58,194 bases of DNA from Chloroflexota bacterium (GCA_016210565.1 JACQUA010000120.1:1-58194); one strand, 5' to 3'; shown: positions 8,997 through 18,298, counted from the first letter of the stretch. Notes: generated by a model from the sequence alone, not told the origin. Numbers and translations are program-made.

Positions 8997-9467
8997 TTAC
9001 TTGCCGACCTGCGTGGACAGGAAAATCTGGACGCCCATCTGCGCTATCTCGTCCTGGGTGGTCTCGATGTCGTCCATGTGCTTGTCCTCCTCATTGAGGA
9101 TATGCTCGAGAACCTCCCGGGTGGCGTAATCCTTGGCCTCACCGCAGACGACGATGCCGGCGTTGTAGGCTGCGACGGCGGCGCTTTCGAGAACATTGTC
9201 GGCGGCGAACATCCTGGGTACATCAGAGCCGATGTGTATTCCCCGAAGCTGGCTGACAATGGGGATACCCTCAAGGAACAGGATGCGGTAGATCAGCTTC
9301 TCGGCGTGTTTCATCTCTTCGATTGCTCGCTTCTTGATGGCCTGTTCGAGCTTTTCGTAGCCCCAGTTTTCACACATCTCGGAATGGACCATGTACTGGT
9401 TGACGGCCGTCAACTCGTCGGCCAGGAGAGAGTTGAGGATTTCGATCACCTTGGGATCGGCTTTCAT
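8997..9467 (-). CDS. bfr: Bacterioferritin
   Basis: A 156-residue iron-storage subunit that would assemble into a 24-mer shell in the cytoplasm and oxidise Fe(II) at an intrasubunit di-iron site. All six ferroxidase ligands of the E. coli protein are conserved at the same numbers: E18, E51, H54, E94, E127 and H130. The haem-ligating Met52 is also present, in IEEMKHAE. Length is standard. The ATG at 9467 follows AAGGGAGGTACAA. Two inverted repeats upstream (9510-9535 and 9558-9576) are candidate regulatory sites, and a DtxR-family regulator lies 2.3 kb away. Confidence 0.96.
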   Translation of the reverse strand: MKADPKVIEILNSLLADELTAVNQYMVHSEMCENWGYEKLEQAIKKRAIEEMKHAEKLIYRILFLEGIPIVSQLRGIHIGSDVPRMFAADNVLESAAVAAYNAGIVVCGEAKDYATREVLEHILNEEDKHMDDIETTQDEIAQMGVQIFLSTQVGK

Positions 9468-9509
9468 TTGTACCTCCCTTATTAGAATATGGGTACCGGG
9501 CCAAATTCA

Positions 9510-9576
9510 GACTTTGGTCCCCTGAGAACAAAGTCCGGGTTAGATACATGCTTCATGGTAACCTGCCCTGGGTTAC
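9510..9576 (-). promoter_or_regulatory. Two inverted repeats upstream of bacterioferritin
   Basis: GACTTTG at 9510-9516 pairs with CAAAGTC at 9529-9535. GTAACC at 9558-9563 pairs with GGTTAC at 9571-9576. Both lie within 110 bases upstream of the bfr start and could be operators or a leader hairpin. They do not match the classic 19-bp DtxR box. The rest of the gap to 9815 holds low-complexity ACTCAATA/ACCCAATA units around 9698-9740. Confidence 0.4.
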
Positions 9577-9815
9577 AAAGTCACAAAATTGAGTGATGAA
9601 GTATGGAAATTGTATAACTTTTGTAACGTCTCTGTCTAGAGTGAATAATGATGATCTGCAATTCAGACCCTGGGAAGCCCCGTAGCGGGGTGGGGAACTC
9701 AACAACTCAATAACCCAATAACCCAAGGAACTCAACGAAGCCAACCTTGACAGTCCTATGGGATACTGATAATATCTAGGCGGTTTCTGCTCAATGAAAT
9801 AACGTTGAAGAGTTA

Positions 9816-11705
9816 ATGCCAAGAATTCTGGACTCCCTTTCCGGTCCTTCGGTTTTAAAGCAGCTTTCCTCAACCGAGTTGGAGGTGCTGGCGGCGGAGA
9901 TAAGGGACGAGTTGATCCGCACCGTGACTAATACCGGAGGACATCTCGCCTCCAATCTGGGCGTGGTGGAGCTAACCCTGGCGCTGCACCGGGTATTCGA
10001 CAGCCCCCGGGATAAACTCATATGGGACGTGGGACATCAGAGCTACGTCCACAAAATGCTCACCGGCCGCAAGGACCTGTTTTTCTCCCTTCGCCAGTTC
10101 GGCGGCCTTTCCGGGTTCACTGATAAGAGCGAATCACCTCACGACCACTTCACCTCGGGCCATGCCAGCACCTCTATTTCCAGCGCGCTGGGAATAGCCG
10201 CCGCCAGGGACCTGGCCGGGGACGATTTCCATGTCATCGCCATCATCGGCGATGGCTCGCTTACGGGCGGCATGGCTTTTGAGGCCATAAACCAGGCAGG
10301 GCATCTGGGCAAAAGACTCATCGTGGTACTGAACGATAACGGCATGGCCATCTCGCCCAGCGTTGGCGCGGTGGCGCGCTGGTCAAACCGCCTCAGGTTC
10401 AGCTCCCGCTACCAGAAAGCCAAGGAAAAGGCCCACCGGATTTTTCACAGGATTCCGTTCGGAGGGTGGTTTAGCACGGTGGCCGGCGTCGCCAAGAGGA
10501 AATTCAAAGGCCTGGTGTTGCCTACCATGTTCTGGGAGGACCTCGGCTTGACGTACGTGGGGCCTTTCAACGGTCACGATTCGGGAGAACTCATCCGGGC
10601 TCTTGAGCAGGTGAAGAAGAACTGCACCGGACCGACTCTCGTCCACGTGTACACCACCAAGGGCAAGGGATACCTCCCTGCCGAGGAGGACTGTATCACC
10701 TTCCACGGAATACCTCCCAACGGCAGCGGCAACGGCAAGGGCCCTACCTACAGCGCCGTTTTTGCAGATACGCTTCTCCGCCTCATGGAAAGGAACGACC
10801 GCGTGGTCGCCATCACCGCGGCCATGAAAGAAGGCACGGGACTCTGCGGGGTGGCTGACCGCTACCCGGACCGCTTTTTCGACGTGGGCATTTGCGAGCA
10901 ACATGCCGTGACCTTCGCCGCCGGCCTGGCCTCCCGGGGATTTGTGCCGGTGGTGGCCATATACTCCACCTTTCTGCAGCGGGCCTTCGACCAGATAATC
11001 CATGACGTGTGTTTGCAGGAGCTTCCTGTAATATTCGCCGTTGACAGAGCGGGCATCGTCGGAGAGGATGGGAAGACACACCAGGGCGCTTTCGATCTTT
11101 CCTACCTGTCTTTGATCCCCGGCATGGTGGTGGCGGCGGCGAAGGACGGTAGGGAACTTGAGGACCTGCTTTACACCGCCAGCAAGAGCGGCAGGCCTGT
11201 AGCCATCCGGTACCCCAGGGGCAGCGCGTCCGGGCCACTGGAGCCACACGAATTCGAAGAAATCGAAATCGGCAAAGGCGAGGTGCTGAAGAGCGGCCAG
11301 GACCTGGCCATTCTTGCCGTGGGAACGATGGTGGAAACCGCCATGAAGGTCGCCGCCGGTCTCGAGAACTCCGGCGTCAGCGCCGCGGTGGTTAATGCCC
11401 GGTTCGTGAAACCCCTCGATTCCGATCTCATACGGGAGGTGTCCGGCGTGACAAAACGGGTGGTCACGCTGGAAGAAAACGCGCCGGTTGGCGGCTTGGG
11501 GGCCGCCGTGATGGGCCTGTTGCACTCCTCGGGACAGGATGATGTAAGGGTCAAGTGTATTGCCTTGCCCGACGATTTCGTTGAACACGGGTCGCAACAG
11601 TTGCTCCGTCTGAAATACCGGCTTGACGCCGGAAGCATACGAAGGGAAATCATGGCCGCATTCCCCGAGCTTTCGCTGGAAAAGCCGGCAATCAAACCTG
11701 CCTGA
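9816..11705 (+). CDS. dxs: 1-Deoxy-D-xylulose-5-phosphate synthase
   Basis: A 629-residue thiamine-diphosphate enzyme joining pyruvate and glyceraldehyde 3-phosphate to make DXP, the first step of the MEP isoprenoid pathway. The N-terminus TGGHLASNLGVVELTLALH and WDVGHQSYVHK are typical. The ThDP/Mg site is IIGDGSLTGGMAFEAIN, with VLNDNGMAISPSVG following. The transketolase C-terminal part has DVGICEQHAVTFAAGLA and DRAGIVGEDGKTHQG. Length is standard. The plus-strand neighbour 368 bases downstream is a polyprenyl diphosphate synthase, which fits an isoprenoid locus. Glyceraldehyde 3-phosphate could come from the pgk/tpiA block further down. Confidence 0.97.
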   Translation: MPRILDSLSGPSVLKQLSSTELEVLAAEIRDELIRTVTNTGGHLASNLGVVELTLALHRVFDSPRDKLIWDVGHQSYVHKMLTGRKDLFFSLRQFGGLSGFTDKSESPHDHFTSGHASTSISSALGIAAARDLAGDDFHVIAIIGDGSLTGGMAFEAINQAGHLGKRLIVVLNDNGMAISPSVGAVARWSNRLRFSSRYQKAKEKAHRIFHRIPFGGWFSTVAGVAKRKFKGLVLPTMFWEDLGLTYVGPFNGHDSGELIRALEQVKKNCTGPTLVHVYTTKGKGYLPAEEDCITFHGIPPNGSGNGKGPTYSAVFADTLLRLMERNDRVVAITAAMKEGTGLCGVADRYPDRFFDVGICEQHAVTFAAGLASRGFVPVVAIYSTFLQRAFDQIIHDVCLQELPVIFAVDRAGIVGEDGKTHQGAFDLSYLSLIPGMVVAAAKDGRELEDLLYTASKSGRPVAIRYPRGSASGPLEPHEFEEIEIGKGEVLKSGQDLAILAVGTMVETAMKVAAGLENSGVSAAVVNARFVKPLDSDLIREVSGVTKRVVTLEENAPVGGLGAAVMGLLHSSGQDDVRVKCIALPDDFVEHGSQQLLRLKYRLDAGSIRREIMAAFPELSLEKPAIKPA

Positions 11706-12073
11706 TTGCGCCATTGTTGGCACCCGGGCAATAAACAGAGACGCATATCCTCACACAGACACACAAAGGGCACATAGAAGTTTCTGTCGCACGCCGGTCC
11801 TCGCCGTGTTGGGCCGTTGTGCTGTCTCTGCGTTCTGGGCGACACCCCGGTGAAACGCCCATTTTCGACACCCCCGCCCGATCTATTCCCACCCCCGCCT
11901 TCGGGGGGACAGGGGTCGATGGAATGACTGCTGGTTGTTAATGCGTTGGCATCAATACAAAGGCGGCAATCGACGGGGCAGGGCTTTTTCGTCCCCGCCC
12001 GATCGAGGCTGGCTCGCAGGGGGCAGGCCCCTCGTCGAGTAGGCATTCGACCGTAAGACCATCTTCTGAGACC
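11706..12073. other. Intergenic region with no gene recognised
   Basis: This 368-base gap holds C-rich stretches (CACCCCCGCC type) and a CACACAGACACACAAAGG low-complexity stretch, but no convincing gene, tRNA or terminator. No strong promoter match precedes the next start codon. Confidence 0.4.
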
Positions 12074-13096
12074 ATGCCATTGACGACGCTGGTTTTTTCC
12101 AAATATCAGTCCGACATCGTCCGGGAACTGGAGGAAGTCTTGAGCGGCGGCTCACCTCTGTTTGAAATGCTGCGGTACCACGTGGGATGGGCCGATGAAG
12201 AGGGGAAGACCGTAGCCGGAGGTTACCCGGGCAAGCTCTTGCGCCCCTCGTTCTGCCTTATGTGTTGCGAGGCGGTGGGTGGTGACTGGCGTCAGGCGCT
12301 GCCGGCCGCCGCCTCGGTGGAGTTGCTCCACAATTTCTCACTGATTCACGATGACGTCGAAGATTGTTCGGCCCACCGCCGTCATCGCCGCACTCTCTGG
12401 AACGTATGGGGAGAAGCCCTCGCCATCAACGCGGGCGATGCGATGCACACCCTGGCAGAAATAGCCATGCTGGGACTGACGTCGAGGAACGTGCCGCCGG
12501 AACGCGTGATCGAGGCCCTCAGGATTTCTAACCAGACCTGTCTGCGCCTTTGCGAAGGCCAACACCTGGACCTCTCCTATGAAAAGCGCCTGGACATCAC
12601 CGTGGAAGACTATCTCAACATGATTCGGGGCAAGACGGCGGCTCTTTTCGAGTGCTCCTTCGGGCTCGGCGCCTTGCTGGGGACGGAAAATCAAGCTGTC
12701 ATCGAAGACCTGCGGCGTTGCGGCCACCTCCTGGGGCTCGCCTTCCAGATCAAGGATGACGTTCTCGGTATCTGGGGCGGTGAAGCTATCGGAAAATCTG
12801 ACAATGACCTCCTTAAGAAAAAGAAGACACTTCCGGTAGTTTATGCCCTCGAAAAAGCCGCGGGACCGGACCGGACGCTGCTGCTGGACTACTACGCCAA
12901 ACAAACACCGGACGACGATGACGCAGGGGCGATCAGGTCGTTGCTCCGTCGTCTGGACGCCGCGGAATATTCTGAAAAGCTGGGAAAGGACTACTACGCC
13001 AGGGCGCTGAGAGAACTCGAGGAGTCCGGTGTGGTCCGCGACGCCCGGGAATCCCTGGCGAAAGTGGCCTCACTGGTAATAGAGCGGGACTCCTAG
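12074..13096 (+). CDS. Polyprenyl diphosphate synthase (trans-isoprenyl, geranylgeranyl type)
   Basis: A 340-residue prenyltransferase that extends allylic diphosphates with isopentenyl diphosphate. The first aspartate-rich motif is LIHDDVEDCSAHRRHRRT near residue 93. The second region reads QIKDDVLGIWG near 230, a DDxxG variant seen in some family members in place of DDxxD. The Lys and His of the GKLLRPSFCLM region are present. Chain length cannot be fixed from sequence. Located directly downstream of dxs, it probably uses the product of the MEP pathway. The ATG at 12074 has only a weak ribosome site (TCTGAGACC), so the start is moderately certain. Confidence 0.9.
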   Translation: MPLTTLVFSKYQSDIVRELEEVLSGGSPLFEMLRYHVGWADEEGKTVAGGYPGKLLRPSFCLMCCEAVGGDWRQALPAAASVELLHNFSLIHDDVEDCSAHRRHRRTLWNVWGEALAINAGDAMHTLAEIAMLGLTSRNVPPERVIEALRISNQTCLRLCEGQHLDLSYEKRLDITVEDYLNMIRGKTAALFECSFGLGALLGTENQAVIEDLRRCGHLLGLAFQIKDDVLGIWGGEAIGKSDNDLLKKKKTLPVVYALEKAAGPDRTLLLDYYAKQTPDDDDAGAIRSLLRRLDAAEYSEKLGKDYYARALRELEESGVVRDARESLAKVASLVIERDS

Positions 13097-13168
13097 CTTT
13101 GCAGGGCCTCCCTTTGGAAAGGGGAGCGCTACGCTTTTCCGACTGATACTGGTAAAATGTAGAGTCTT

Positions 13169-13963
13169 ATGAAAATCGCCATTACCGGCAAAGGCGGCGT
13201 GGGAAAAACAACCATGGCCAGCCTTCTTTCCAAGGCCTTCGCTGCCAGCGGGTATTCGGTGCTGGCGATAGACGCCAATCCGGACCCTAACCTGGCTATG
13301 GCGCTGGGCGTTGACCCCTCGGTATTGAAGAAGCTTGTCCCTGTCTCGCAGATGGAGGAACTCATCGAGGAACGCACGGGCGCCAAGCCCGGCGCCAGCG
13401 GCGCCTATTTCAAGTTGAATCCGCGAGTCGATGACATTCCTGACAGGTTTTCTATCGCCTTAGACGGTATCAGGTTGCTCTATATGGGTACCGTGGAAAG
13501 GGGGGGCGGGGGATGCATATGCCCCGAAAGCACCATGCTGAAAATGCTGACCACGCACCTGGTGCTCAGGCGGTCCGAGGTGGTCGTCATGGACATGGAC
13601 GCCGGTTTCGAGCACGTCGGGAGGGGCACTGCCAGCGGCGTAGACGCCTTTATCGTGGTGGTAGAACCCGGACAGAGGAGCTTGCAGACCGCCAGGGCGA
13701 TACAGAAGCTGGCCGGCGACATCGGCGTAAGCCGGGTCTTCGTCGTAGGCTCTAAGACAAAAAGCGATGATGAGCGGGCTTTCATCCGCGACAACCTGCC
13801 AGGGTTTCAGATTCTTGGTTTCCTGGACTACAACCCGAAGATTGGCGAGGCCGATCTGAAAGGTGTGAGCGTGTATGAATACGTACCCGAGGCCGCCGCC
13901 GAAGCGAACAGCATCAAGGAACAACTCATCGCTTTGCAGAAGAAAGGCGAGCGGGCGGGTTAG
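13169..13963 (+). CDS. cooC: CooC-type ATPase (carbon monoxide dehydrogenase nickel-insertion/maturation factor)
   Basis: A 264-residue MinD/ArsA-class P-loop ATPase. The deviant Walker A ITGKGGVGKTT begins at residue 4. The CxC motif in GGGGCICPEST near residue 115 is the metal-binding signature of CooC dimers, and DMDAGFEHVGRGT is the Walker B / switch region. CooC proteins help load nickel into the C-cluster of CO dehydrogenase. No cooS/acsA gene is in the window, so the client enzyme must lie elsewhere. It is followed by pgk with a repeat between them. The ATG at 13169 gives the conserved N-terminus. Confidence 0.9.
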   Translation: MKIAITGKGGVGKTTMASLLSKAFAASGYSVLAIDANPDPNLAMALGVDPSVLKKLVPVSQMEELIEERTGAKPGASGAYFKLNPRVDDIPDRFSIALDGIRLLYMGTVERGGGGCICPESTMLKMLTTHLVLRRSEVVVMDMDAGFEHVGRGTASGVDAFIVVVEPGQRSLQTARAIQKLAGDIGVSRVFVVGSKTKSDDERAFIRDNLPGFQILGFLDYNPKIGEADLKGVSVYEYVPEAAAEANSIKEQLIALQKKGERAG

Positions 13964-13977
13964 AGGTGAGGCTTTTC

Positions 13978-14058
13978 AAATCCCCCTTGATCCCCCTTTG
14001 AAAAAGGGGGAAAAAGTTGCTGAATCCTCCTGACCCCCCGATTTCAAAGGGGGAAAAG
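13978..14058. repeat. AATCCCCCTT...AAAGGGGGA repeat element
   Basis: Two consecutive copies of a C-rich/G-rich palindrome: AATCCCCCTTGATCCCCC paired with AAAAAGGGGGA, then CCCCCCGATTTCAAAGGGGG. The same family appears at about 24345, 30337, 34136, 43205 and 56743. It separates cooC from pgk and is noncoding. Confidence 0.65.
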
Positions 14059-14084
14059 GTATTTCCGGCTTCCGGAGGTCCTGA

Positions 14085-15272
14085 TTGAACAAGCAGACGG
14101 TAAAAGACATCGACGTCACGGGGAGAAGGGTCCTGGTCCGGGTTGATTTCAATGTGCCGCTGGACATTAACACCGGCGCCATACTGAACGATACGCGCAT
14201 CAGGGCCTCCGCCCCGACCATCAACTACCTCGTCGAGCGGAAAGCGCGCGTTATCCTGTGTTCCCATCTGGGGCAGCCCAAGCAGGGCTTTGAGAAAGGA
14301 CTCACCCTCGCCCCTCTCGCCAAAAGACTGGCGGAAATCATCCACCGCCCCGTCGGCTTTGTCGAGGATTGCGTCGGGTCAAAGGTTAAAGCCGCCGTGG
14401 CCGCGCTAAAGGAAGGCGACATTGTCCTTCTGGAGAATCTGAGGTTCCATCCCGAGGAAGAGAAAAATGATCCGTCCTTTTCGAAAGCCCTGGCCGGTCT
14501 CGCCGACATCTACGTCAACGATGCCTTTAGCACTTCACACCGCGCCCACGCGTCCATGGTCGGGGTCACAGCCTACCTTCCCGCGGTGGCCGGCCTCCTG
14601 ATGGAAAGAGAACTGGCCACCATGGGCAAGGCCCTCAACCAGCCGATCCGGCCCCTCGCTATGGTCATGGGGGGCGCCAAGGTGAGCGACAAGATCGGCC
14701 TTCTGGAGAATGCCCTGGGCAAGGTTGACATATTGCTGATCGGGGGGGGGATAGCTTCTACGTTTCTCAAAGCCAGAGGCACGGAGGTCGGTAGCTCGCT
14801 GGTGGAGACAGACAAGCTCGAAGTCGCCAGGGGGATTATGGAGCGGGCAAAGAAGAATAGCGTGCGACTGGTATTGCCCACCGACGTCGTAACAGCAGAA
14901 AAGATCGCCGCCGGCGGCAAGACCAGGGTGGTCTCCGTAAACGATGTGCCTTCCGGCTGGCAAATCGCCGACGTCGGGCCAAAGACCCTGGACAATTTTG
15001 CCCGGGAGTTGCATAAAGCCAAGACAGTCATCTGGAACGGCCCGATGGGGGTCTATGAGATCGCGCAATTCGCGGGAGGCACCAAAGCCATCGCCAGGCT
15101 GCTCGGCAGCCTGGATGCCATAACTATCGTAGGGGGAGGCTCCACGGCCGACATCGTCGAAGAACTGGGACTGGTCAACCGCATGACGCACGTCTCCATG
15201 GGCGGTGGGGCTTCCCTGGCCTTCCTGGAAGGGAAGACCCTGGTGGGGGTAACCCCACTGCTGGAGAAATGA
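14085..15272 (+). CDS. pgk: Phosphoglycerate kinase
   Basis: A 395-residue glycolytic kinase interconverting 1,3-bisphosphoglycerate/ADP and 3-phosphoglycerate/ATP. The signature RVLVRVDFNVPLD is at the N-terminus. LCSHLGQPKQG replaces the usual SHLGRPKG. VLLENLRFHPEEEKND, MGGAKVSDKIGLLE, WNGPMGVYE and GGGSTADIVEELG are all present. The start is TTG at 14085, chosen because GGAGGT lies at 14074-14079 and it gives the family N-terminus. It overlaps apgM by 4 bases (ATGA), indicating translational coupling in a glycolysis operon. Confidence 0.97.
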   Translation: MNKQTVKDIDVTGRRVLVRVDFNVPLDINTGAILNDTRIRASAPTINYLVERKARVILCSHLGQPKQGFEKGLTLAPLAKRLAEIIHRPVGFVEDCVGSKVKAAVAALKEGDIVLLENLRFHPEEEKNDPSFSKALAGLADIYVNDAFSTSHRAHASMVGVTAYLPAVAGLLMERELATMGKALNQPIRPLAMVMGGAKVSDKIGLLENALGKVDILLIGGGIASTFLKARGTEVGSSLVETDKLEVARGIMERAKKNSVRLVLPTDVVTAEKIAAGGKTRVVSVNDVPSGWQIADVGPKTLDNFARELHKAKTVIWNGPMGVYEIAQFAGGTKAIARLLGSLDAITIVGGGSTADIVEELGLVNRMTHVSMGGGASLAFLEGKTLVGVTPLLEK

Positions 15273-16480
15273 AGATGCTGACGCTGGACCAGATCAAAGA
15301 GCTCGCTGTAAGAACTCCATCGAAGATAGTATTGCTGGTGCTGGATGGTCTCGGTGGGCTACCTCCGGCGGAGGGGTCGAAAACCGAACTGGCCACGGCC
15401 CGCACGCCAAACATGGACCGCCTGGCCCACCTCGGAAGTTGCGGCCTTTCTGAGCCGGTTTCGCCCGGCATAACCCCGGGTAGCGCTCCTTCCCACATGG
15501 CCCTTTTTGGCTACGACCCGATTAAGTACGAAGTGGGCAGAGGAGTGCTGGAGGCCCTGGGCATCGACTTTGACCTGCAGGATGGTGATGTCGCCGCCAG
15601 GGGCAACTTCTGCAGCGTTGACCGGAATGGTGTTATCACAGACCGGCGCGCGGGGCGGATATCAACAGAAGAATGCTCTGTCCTGTGCCAGGAATTGCAG
15701 AAGATAAAGATTCCGGGTGTACAGGTCTTTGTCCTGCCGGTCAAAGAGCACCGCTTTGCCCTGATCATGAGGGGCGCAGCCCTGCGGGCCGAGCTGGCGG
15801 ATACAGACCCCCAGCGGGAGGGTATGGCTCCGTTGCCCATCGTCCCCCTCGACCGGAAAGCCGAAAGGACAGCCAGGCTGGTCAAACAGTTTGTCAGCGC
15901 CGCCCGGGATGTCCTGAAAGACGAGAAAAAGGCAAACATGGTCTTGCTCCGCGGGTTTTCGTTGAGACCGGCTTTACCTCCCTTTGAGGAAGTATTCAAG
16001 TTGCGCGCGGCGGCCATCGCCAGCTACCCGATGTACCGGGGACTGGCCAAGCTCGTGGGAATGGAAGTCCTGACCACGGGGAGCACTCTCACCGATGAGC
16101 TAGCCACTCTGGAAGCTAACTTCGGCAAGTTCGACTTTTTCTATGTTCACGTGAAGGGCGCCGACTCGGCGGGGGAGGACGGGGATTTCGCCCGCAAAGT
16201 GAAAGTGATCGAAGAGGTCGATGCCGCCTTGCCGCGAATCTCCACCCTCGGCCCCGATGTCCTCATTGTTACCGGAGACCACTCCACCCCCGCCGTGATG
16301 AAGTCCCATAGCTGGCACCCCGTCCCGTTTGTCATCAGGTCCAAATCGTGCCGTCCGGACCGGCTGGATAAGTTTTCCGAAGACCATTGTTTACGGGGTC
16401 ACCTGGGAAATTTCCCGGCCCTGGCCGTCATGCCTGTGGCCTTGGCGCACGCATTGAAGCTAAATAAATACGGAGCTTGA
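15269..16480 (+). CDS. apgM: 2,3-Bisphosphoglycerate-independent phosphoglycerate mutase, archaeal type
   Basis: A 403-residue alkaline-phosphatase-superfamily mutase interconverting 3- and 2-phosphoglycerate with two metal ions. The N-terminal metal-binding segment is VLLVLDGLGGLPP, and the serine nucleophile is in PGSAPSHMALFGYDP. The C-terminal metal ligands are in FFYVHVKGADSAGEDGD and ILIVTGDHSTPA-like sequence (actual residues VLIVTGDHSTPA). Length fits the ApgM family rather than bacterial GpmI, which is about 510 residues. It is translationally coupled to pgk and 8 bases upstream of tpiA. Confidence 0.95.
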   Translation: MKMLTLDQIKELAVRTPSKIVLLVLDGLGGLPPAEGSKTELATARTPNMDRLAHLGSCGLSEPVSPGITPGSAPSHMALFGYDPIKYEVGRGVLEALGIDFDLQDGDVAARGNFCSVDRNGVITDRRAGRISTEECSVLCQELQKIKIPGVQVFVLPVKEHRFALIMRGAALRAELADTDPQREGMAPLPIVPLDRKAERTARLVKQFVSAARDVLKDEKKANMVLLRGFSLRPALPPFEEVFKLRAAAIASYPMYRGLAKLVGMEVLTTGSTLTDELATLEANFGKFDFFYVHVKGADSAGEDGDFARKVKVIEEVDAALPRISTLGPDVLIVTGDHSTPAVMKSHSWHPVPFVIRSKSCRPDRLDKFSEDHCLRGHLGNFPALAVMPVALAHALKLNKYGA

Positions 16481-16488
16481 CATAACAT

Positions 16489-17250
16489 ATGCGCATTCCG
16501 ATTATCGCCGGCAATTGGAAAATGAACGCCACGGTTTCCGAGGCGGTACAACTGGTCAGGGACATGCTTCCGGGCATGGAGAAAATCGATGGTGTAGAAA
16601 AAGTCATCTGCCCGCCGTTTGTTTCACTGTGGGCGCTCAAAGACCTGTTGAAAAACAGCGTTGTCAAACTGGCCGCTCAGAACCTCTATTACCAGGAGAA
16701 GGGCGCCTACACCGGAGAGGTATCTCCGGGCATGGTCAGGGAGCTGTGCGACTATGTGATCATAGGCCATTCCGAGCGCCGGGCCTATTTCGGAGAAACT
16801 GACGAGCTGGTCAATAGGAAAGTCCACGCAGCCTTGAAAGTTGGTTTGAATCCGATAGTCTGCGTGGGGGAAACGCTGGAAAAACGGGAGCAGGGTAAAG
16901 CGGAAGAGGTCGTGGCCGGGCAGATCAAGAACGGTCTGGCGGGGGTGGAGCTGGGGCCAACCATGGTGATCGCCTACGAGCCCGTATGGGCTATCGGGAC
17001 GGGCAGAGCCGCCACCCCGGATGATGCTAACCGGATGGCAAAATTGATCCGCGAATCTATCGCCGCCATCTCCGCCCCAGCGCTCGCCCGGGACATCCGG
17101 ATACAGTACGGCGGCAGCGTCACTGCCTCTAACATCGCCGAATTTATTGTGCGGAAAGAGATCGACGGCGCCCTCGTGGGTGGCGCCAGCTTGAAAGCTG
17201 CCGAGTTCGTGTCCATCCTGGAGCAAACCGCCAGACTCAAGAAGGCATGA
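16489..17250 (+). CDS. tpiA: Triosephosphate isomerase
   Basis: A 253-residue TIM-barrel enzyme interconverting dihydroxyacetone phosphate and glyceraldehyde 3-phosphate. The active-site Asn-Lys are in IAGNWKMN, His in IIGHSERRAYFGE and the catalytic Glu in IAYEPVWAIGTGRAA. The phosphate loop is YGGSVTASN. Full length. It is third in the pgk-apgM-tpiA cluster, 8 bases after apgM. Confidence 0.97.
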   Translation: MRIPIIAGNWKMNATVSEAVQLVRDMLPGMEKIDGVEKVICPPFVSLWALKDLLKNSVVKLAAQNLYYQEKGAYTGEVSPGMVRELCDYVIIGHSERRAYFGETDELVNRKVHAALKVGLNPIVCVGETLEKREQGKAEEVVAGQIKNGLAGVELGPTMVIAYEPVWAIGTGRAATPDDANRMAKLIRESIAAISAPALARDIRIQYGGSVTASNIAEFIVRKEIDGALVGGASLKAAEFVSILEQTARLKKA

Positions 17251-17268
17251 CCCAAAGAGACGGGCCGC

Positions 17269-17317
17269 GTGGGGTGGGTTAAGTCCCGACGGGTAATCCG
17301 GGACGAACCCACCCCAC
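17269..17317. repeat. GTGGGTTAAG/AACCCACC palindromic repeat
   Basis: GTGGGGTGGGTT at 17269-17280 is perfectly inverted as AACCCACCCCAC at 17306-17317. The hairpin fills the gap between tpiA and miaA and may terminate or stabilise mRNA. The same core (GGGTGGGTTAAGC) recurs at about 22480, 43234, 43386 and 45975. Confidence 0.6.
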
Positions 17318-17334
17318 ATGTGCCACAAACTGCG

Positions 17335-18279
17335 ATGAACACTGTCCTGGCAATAGTCGGCCCGACGGCCACCGGAAAGAGCGAGACTGCCATATTCCTT
17401 GCCAGAAGCCTGGATGGTGAAATCGTCAACGCCGACAGCCGCCAGGTCTACCGCTTCATGGATATCGGCACCGCCAAACCCACCGCCGAGCAAAGAAGTC
17501 TGGTCAGACATTACCTGGTTGATGTGGTGGACCCGGACGAGGACTTCAGCCTCGCCCTTTACCAAGACCTGGCTTACCGGGCTATCCGCGACATCCACGG
17601 GAGGGGCAAGCTGGCCATCCTGGTTGGGGGGACCGGCCTCTATGTCTGGTCGGTGCTGGAAGGGTGGCGGATACCTCCCGTTCCCGCGGCGAAGGAGCTA
17701 AGAGACAAGCTGGAACAAAGGGCCCGGGGCGGGCAGGCCCACATGTTGTATAATGAGCTTTTGGAGGTCGATCCGGAAAGCGCCATGGCGATAGGGACGA
17801 CCAATACCAGGCGCATCGTCAGGGCCCTGGAGGTCTTCCTTGTGACAGGAAAGCCTGCGTCTTCGCTCAAGGCAAAGCAGCCGCCCGGTTTCACGAGCTG
17901 CATCATCGGCTTGACGGCAAATAGGGCAGACCTGTATATAAGAATAGATGAACGCGTTGACCGCATGGTATCGTCCGGCCTCATCGAAGAAACCAGGTCT
18001 CTGCTGGACAGAGGTTATTCCCTGGACCTGCGTTCGATGTCCGGAATCGGTTACCGGGAAATAGGGCTATTCCTGAAGGGCCAACTGGATTTGAACACAG
18101 CCATAGCCAGAATCAAGAACAATACCCATAATTTTGCACGACATCAATACGCCTGGTTCCGTTTGGCGGACCAACGCATCCGCTGGTTTGACACTGACAT
18201 TGCAGGCCGCCCCGAAATCATGCGGCATGCCGAACTGTATGTGCACCGTTCACACAACCAGTGTTGCGCCACGGCGTAG
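17335..18279 (+). CDS. miaA: tRNA dimethylallyltransferase
   Basis: The enzyme transfers a dimethylallyl group to N6 of A37 in tRNAs reading UNN codons. The P-loop is IVGPTATGKSE. DSRQVYRFMDIGTAKP and HYLVDVVDPDEDFSLALYQ follow, with VGGTGLYVWSV, and the C-terminal RSMSGIGYREI and NTHNFARHQYAWFR. I place the start at the ATG at 17335 (MNTVLAIVGPTATGKS), because the open frame further upstream runs through the 17269-17317 palindrome and adds non-family residues. That gives 314 residues, the usual length. It uses DMAPP from the isoprenoid pathway encoded nearby. Confidence 0.93.
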   Translation: MNTVLAIVGPTATGKSETAIFLARSLDGEIVNADSRQVYRFMDIGTAKPTAEQRSLVRHYLVDVVDPDEDFSLALYQDLAYRAIRDIHGRGKLAILVGGTGLYVWSVLEGWRIPPVPAAKELRDKLEQRARGGQAHMLYNELLEVDPESAMAIGTTNTRRIVRALEVFLVTGKPASSLKAKQPPGFTSCIIGLTANRADLYIRIDERVDRMVSSGLIEETRSLLDRGYSLDLRSMSGIGYREIGLFLKGQLDLNTAIARIKNNTHNFARHQYAWFRLADQRIRWFDTDIAGRPEIMRHAELYVHRSHNQCCATA

Positions 18280-18298
18280 AAAGCCGGGGGAGGAAGCC

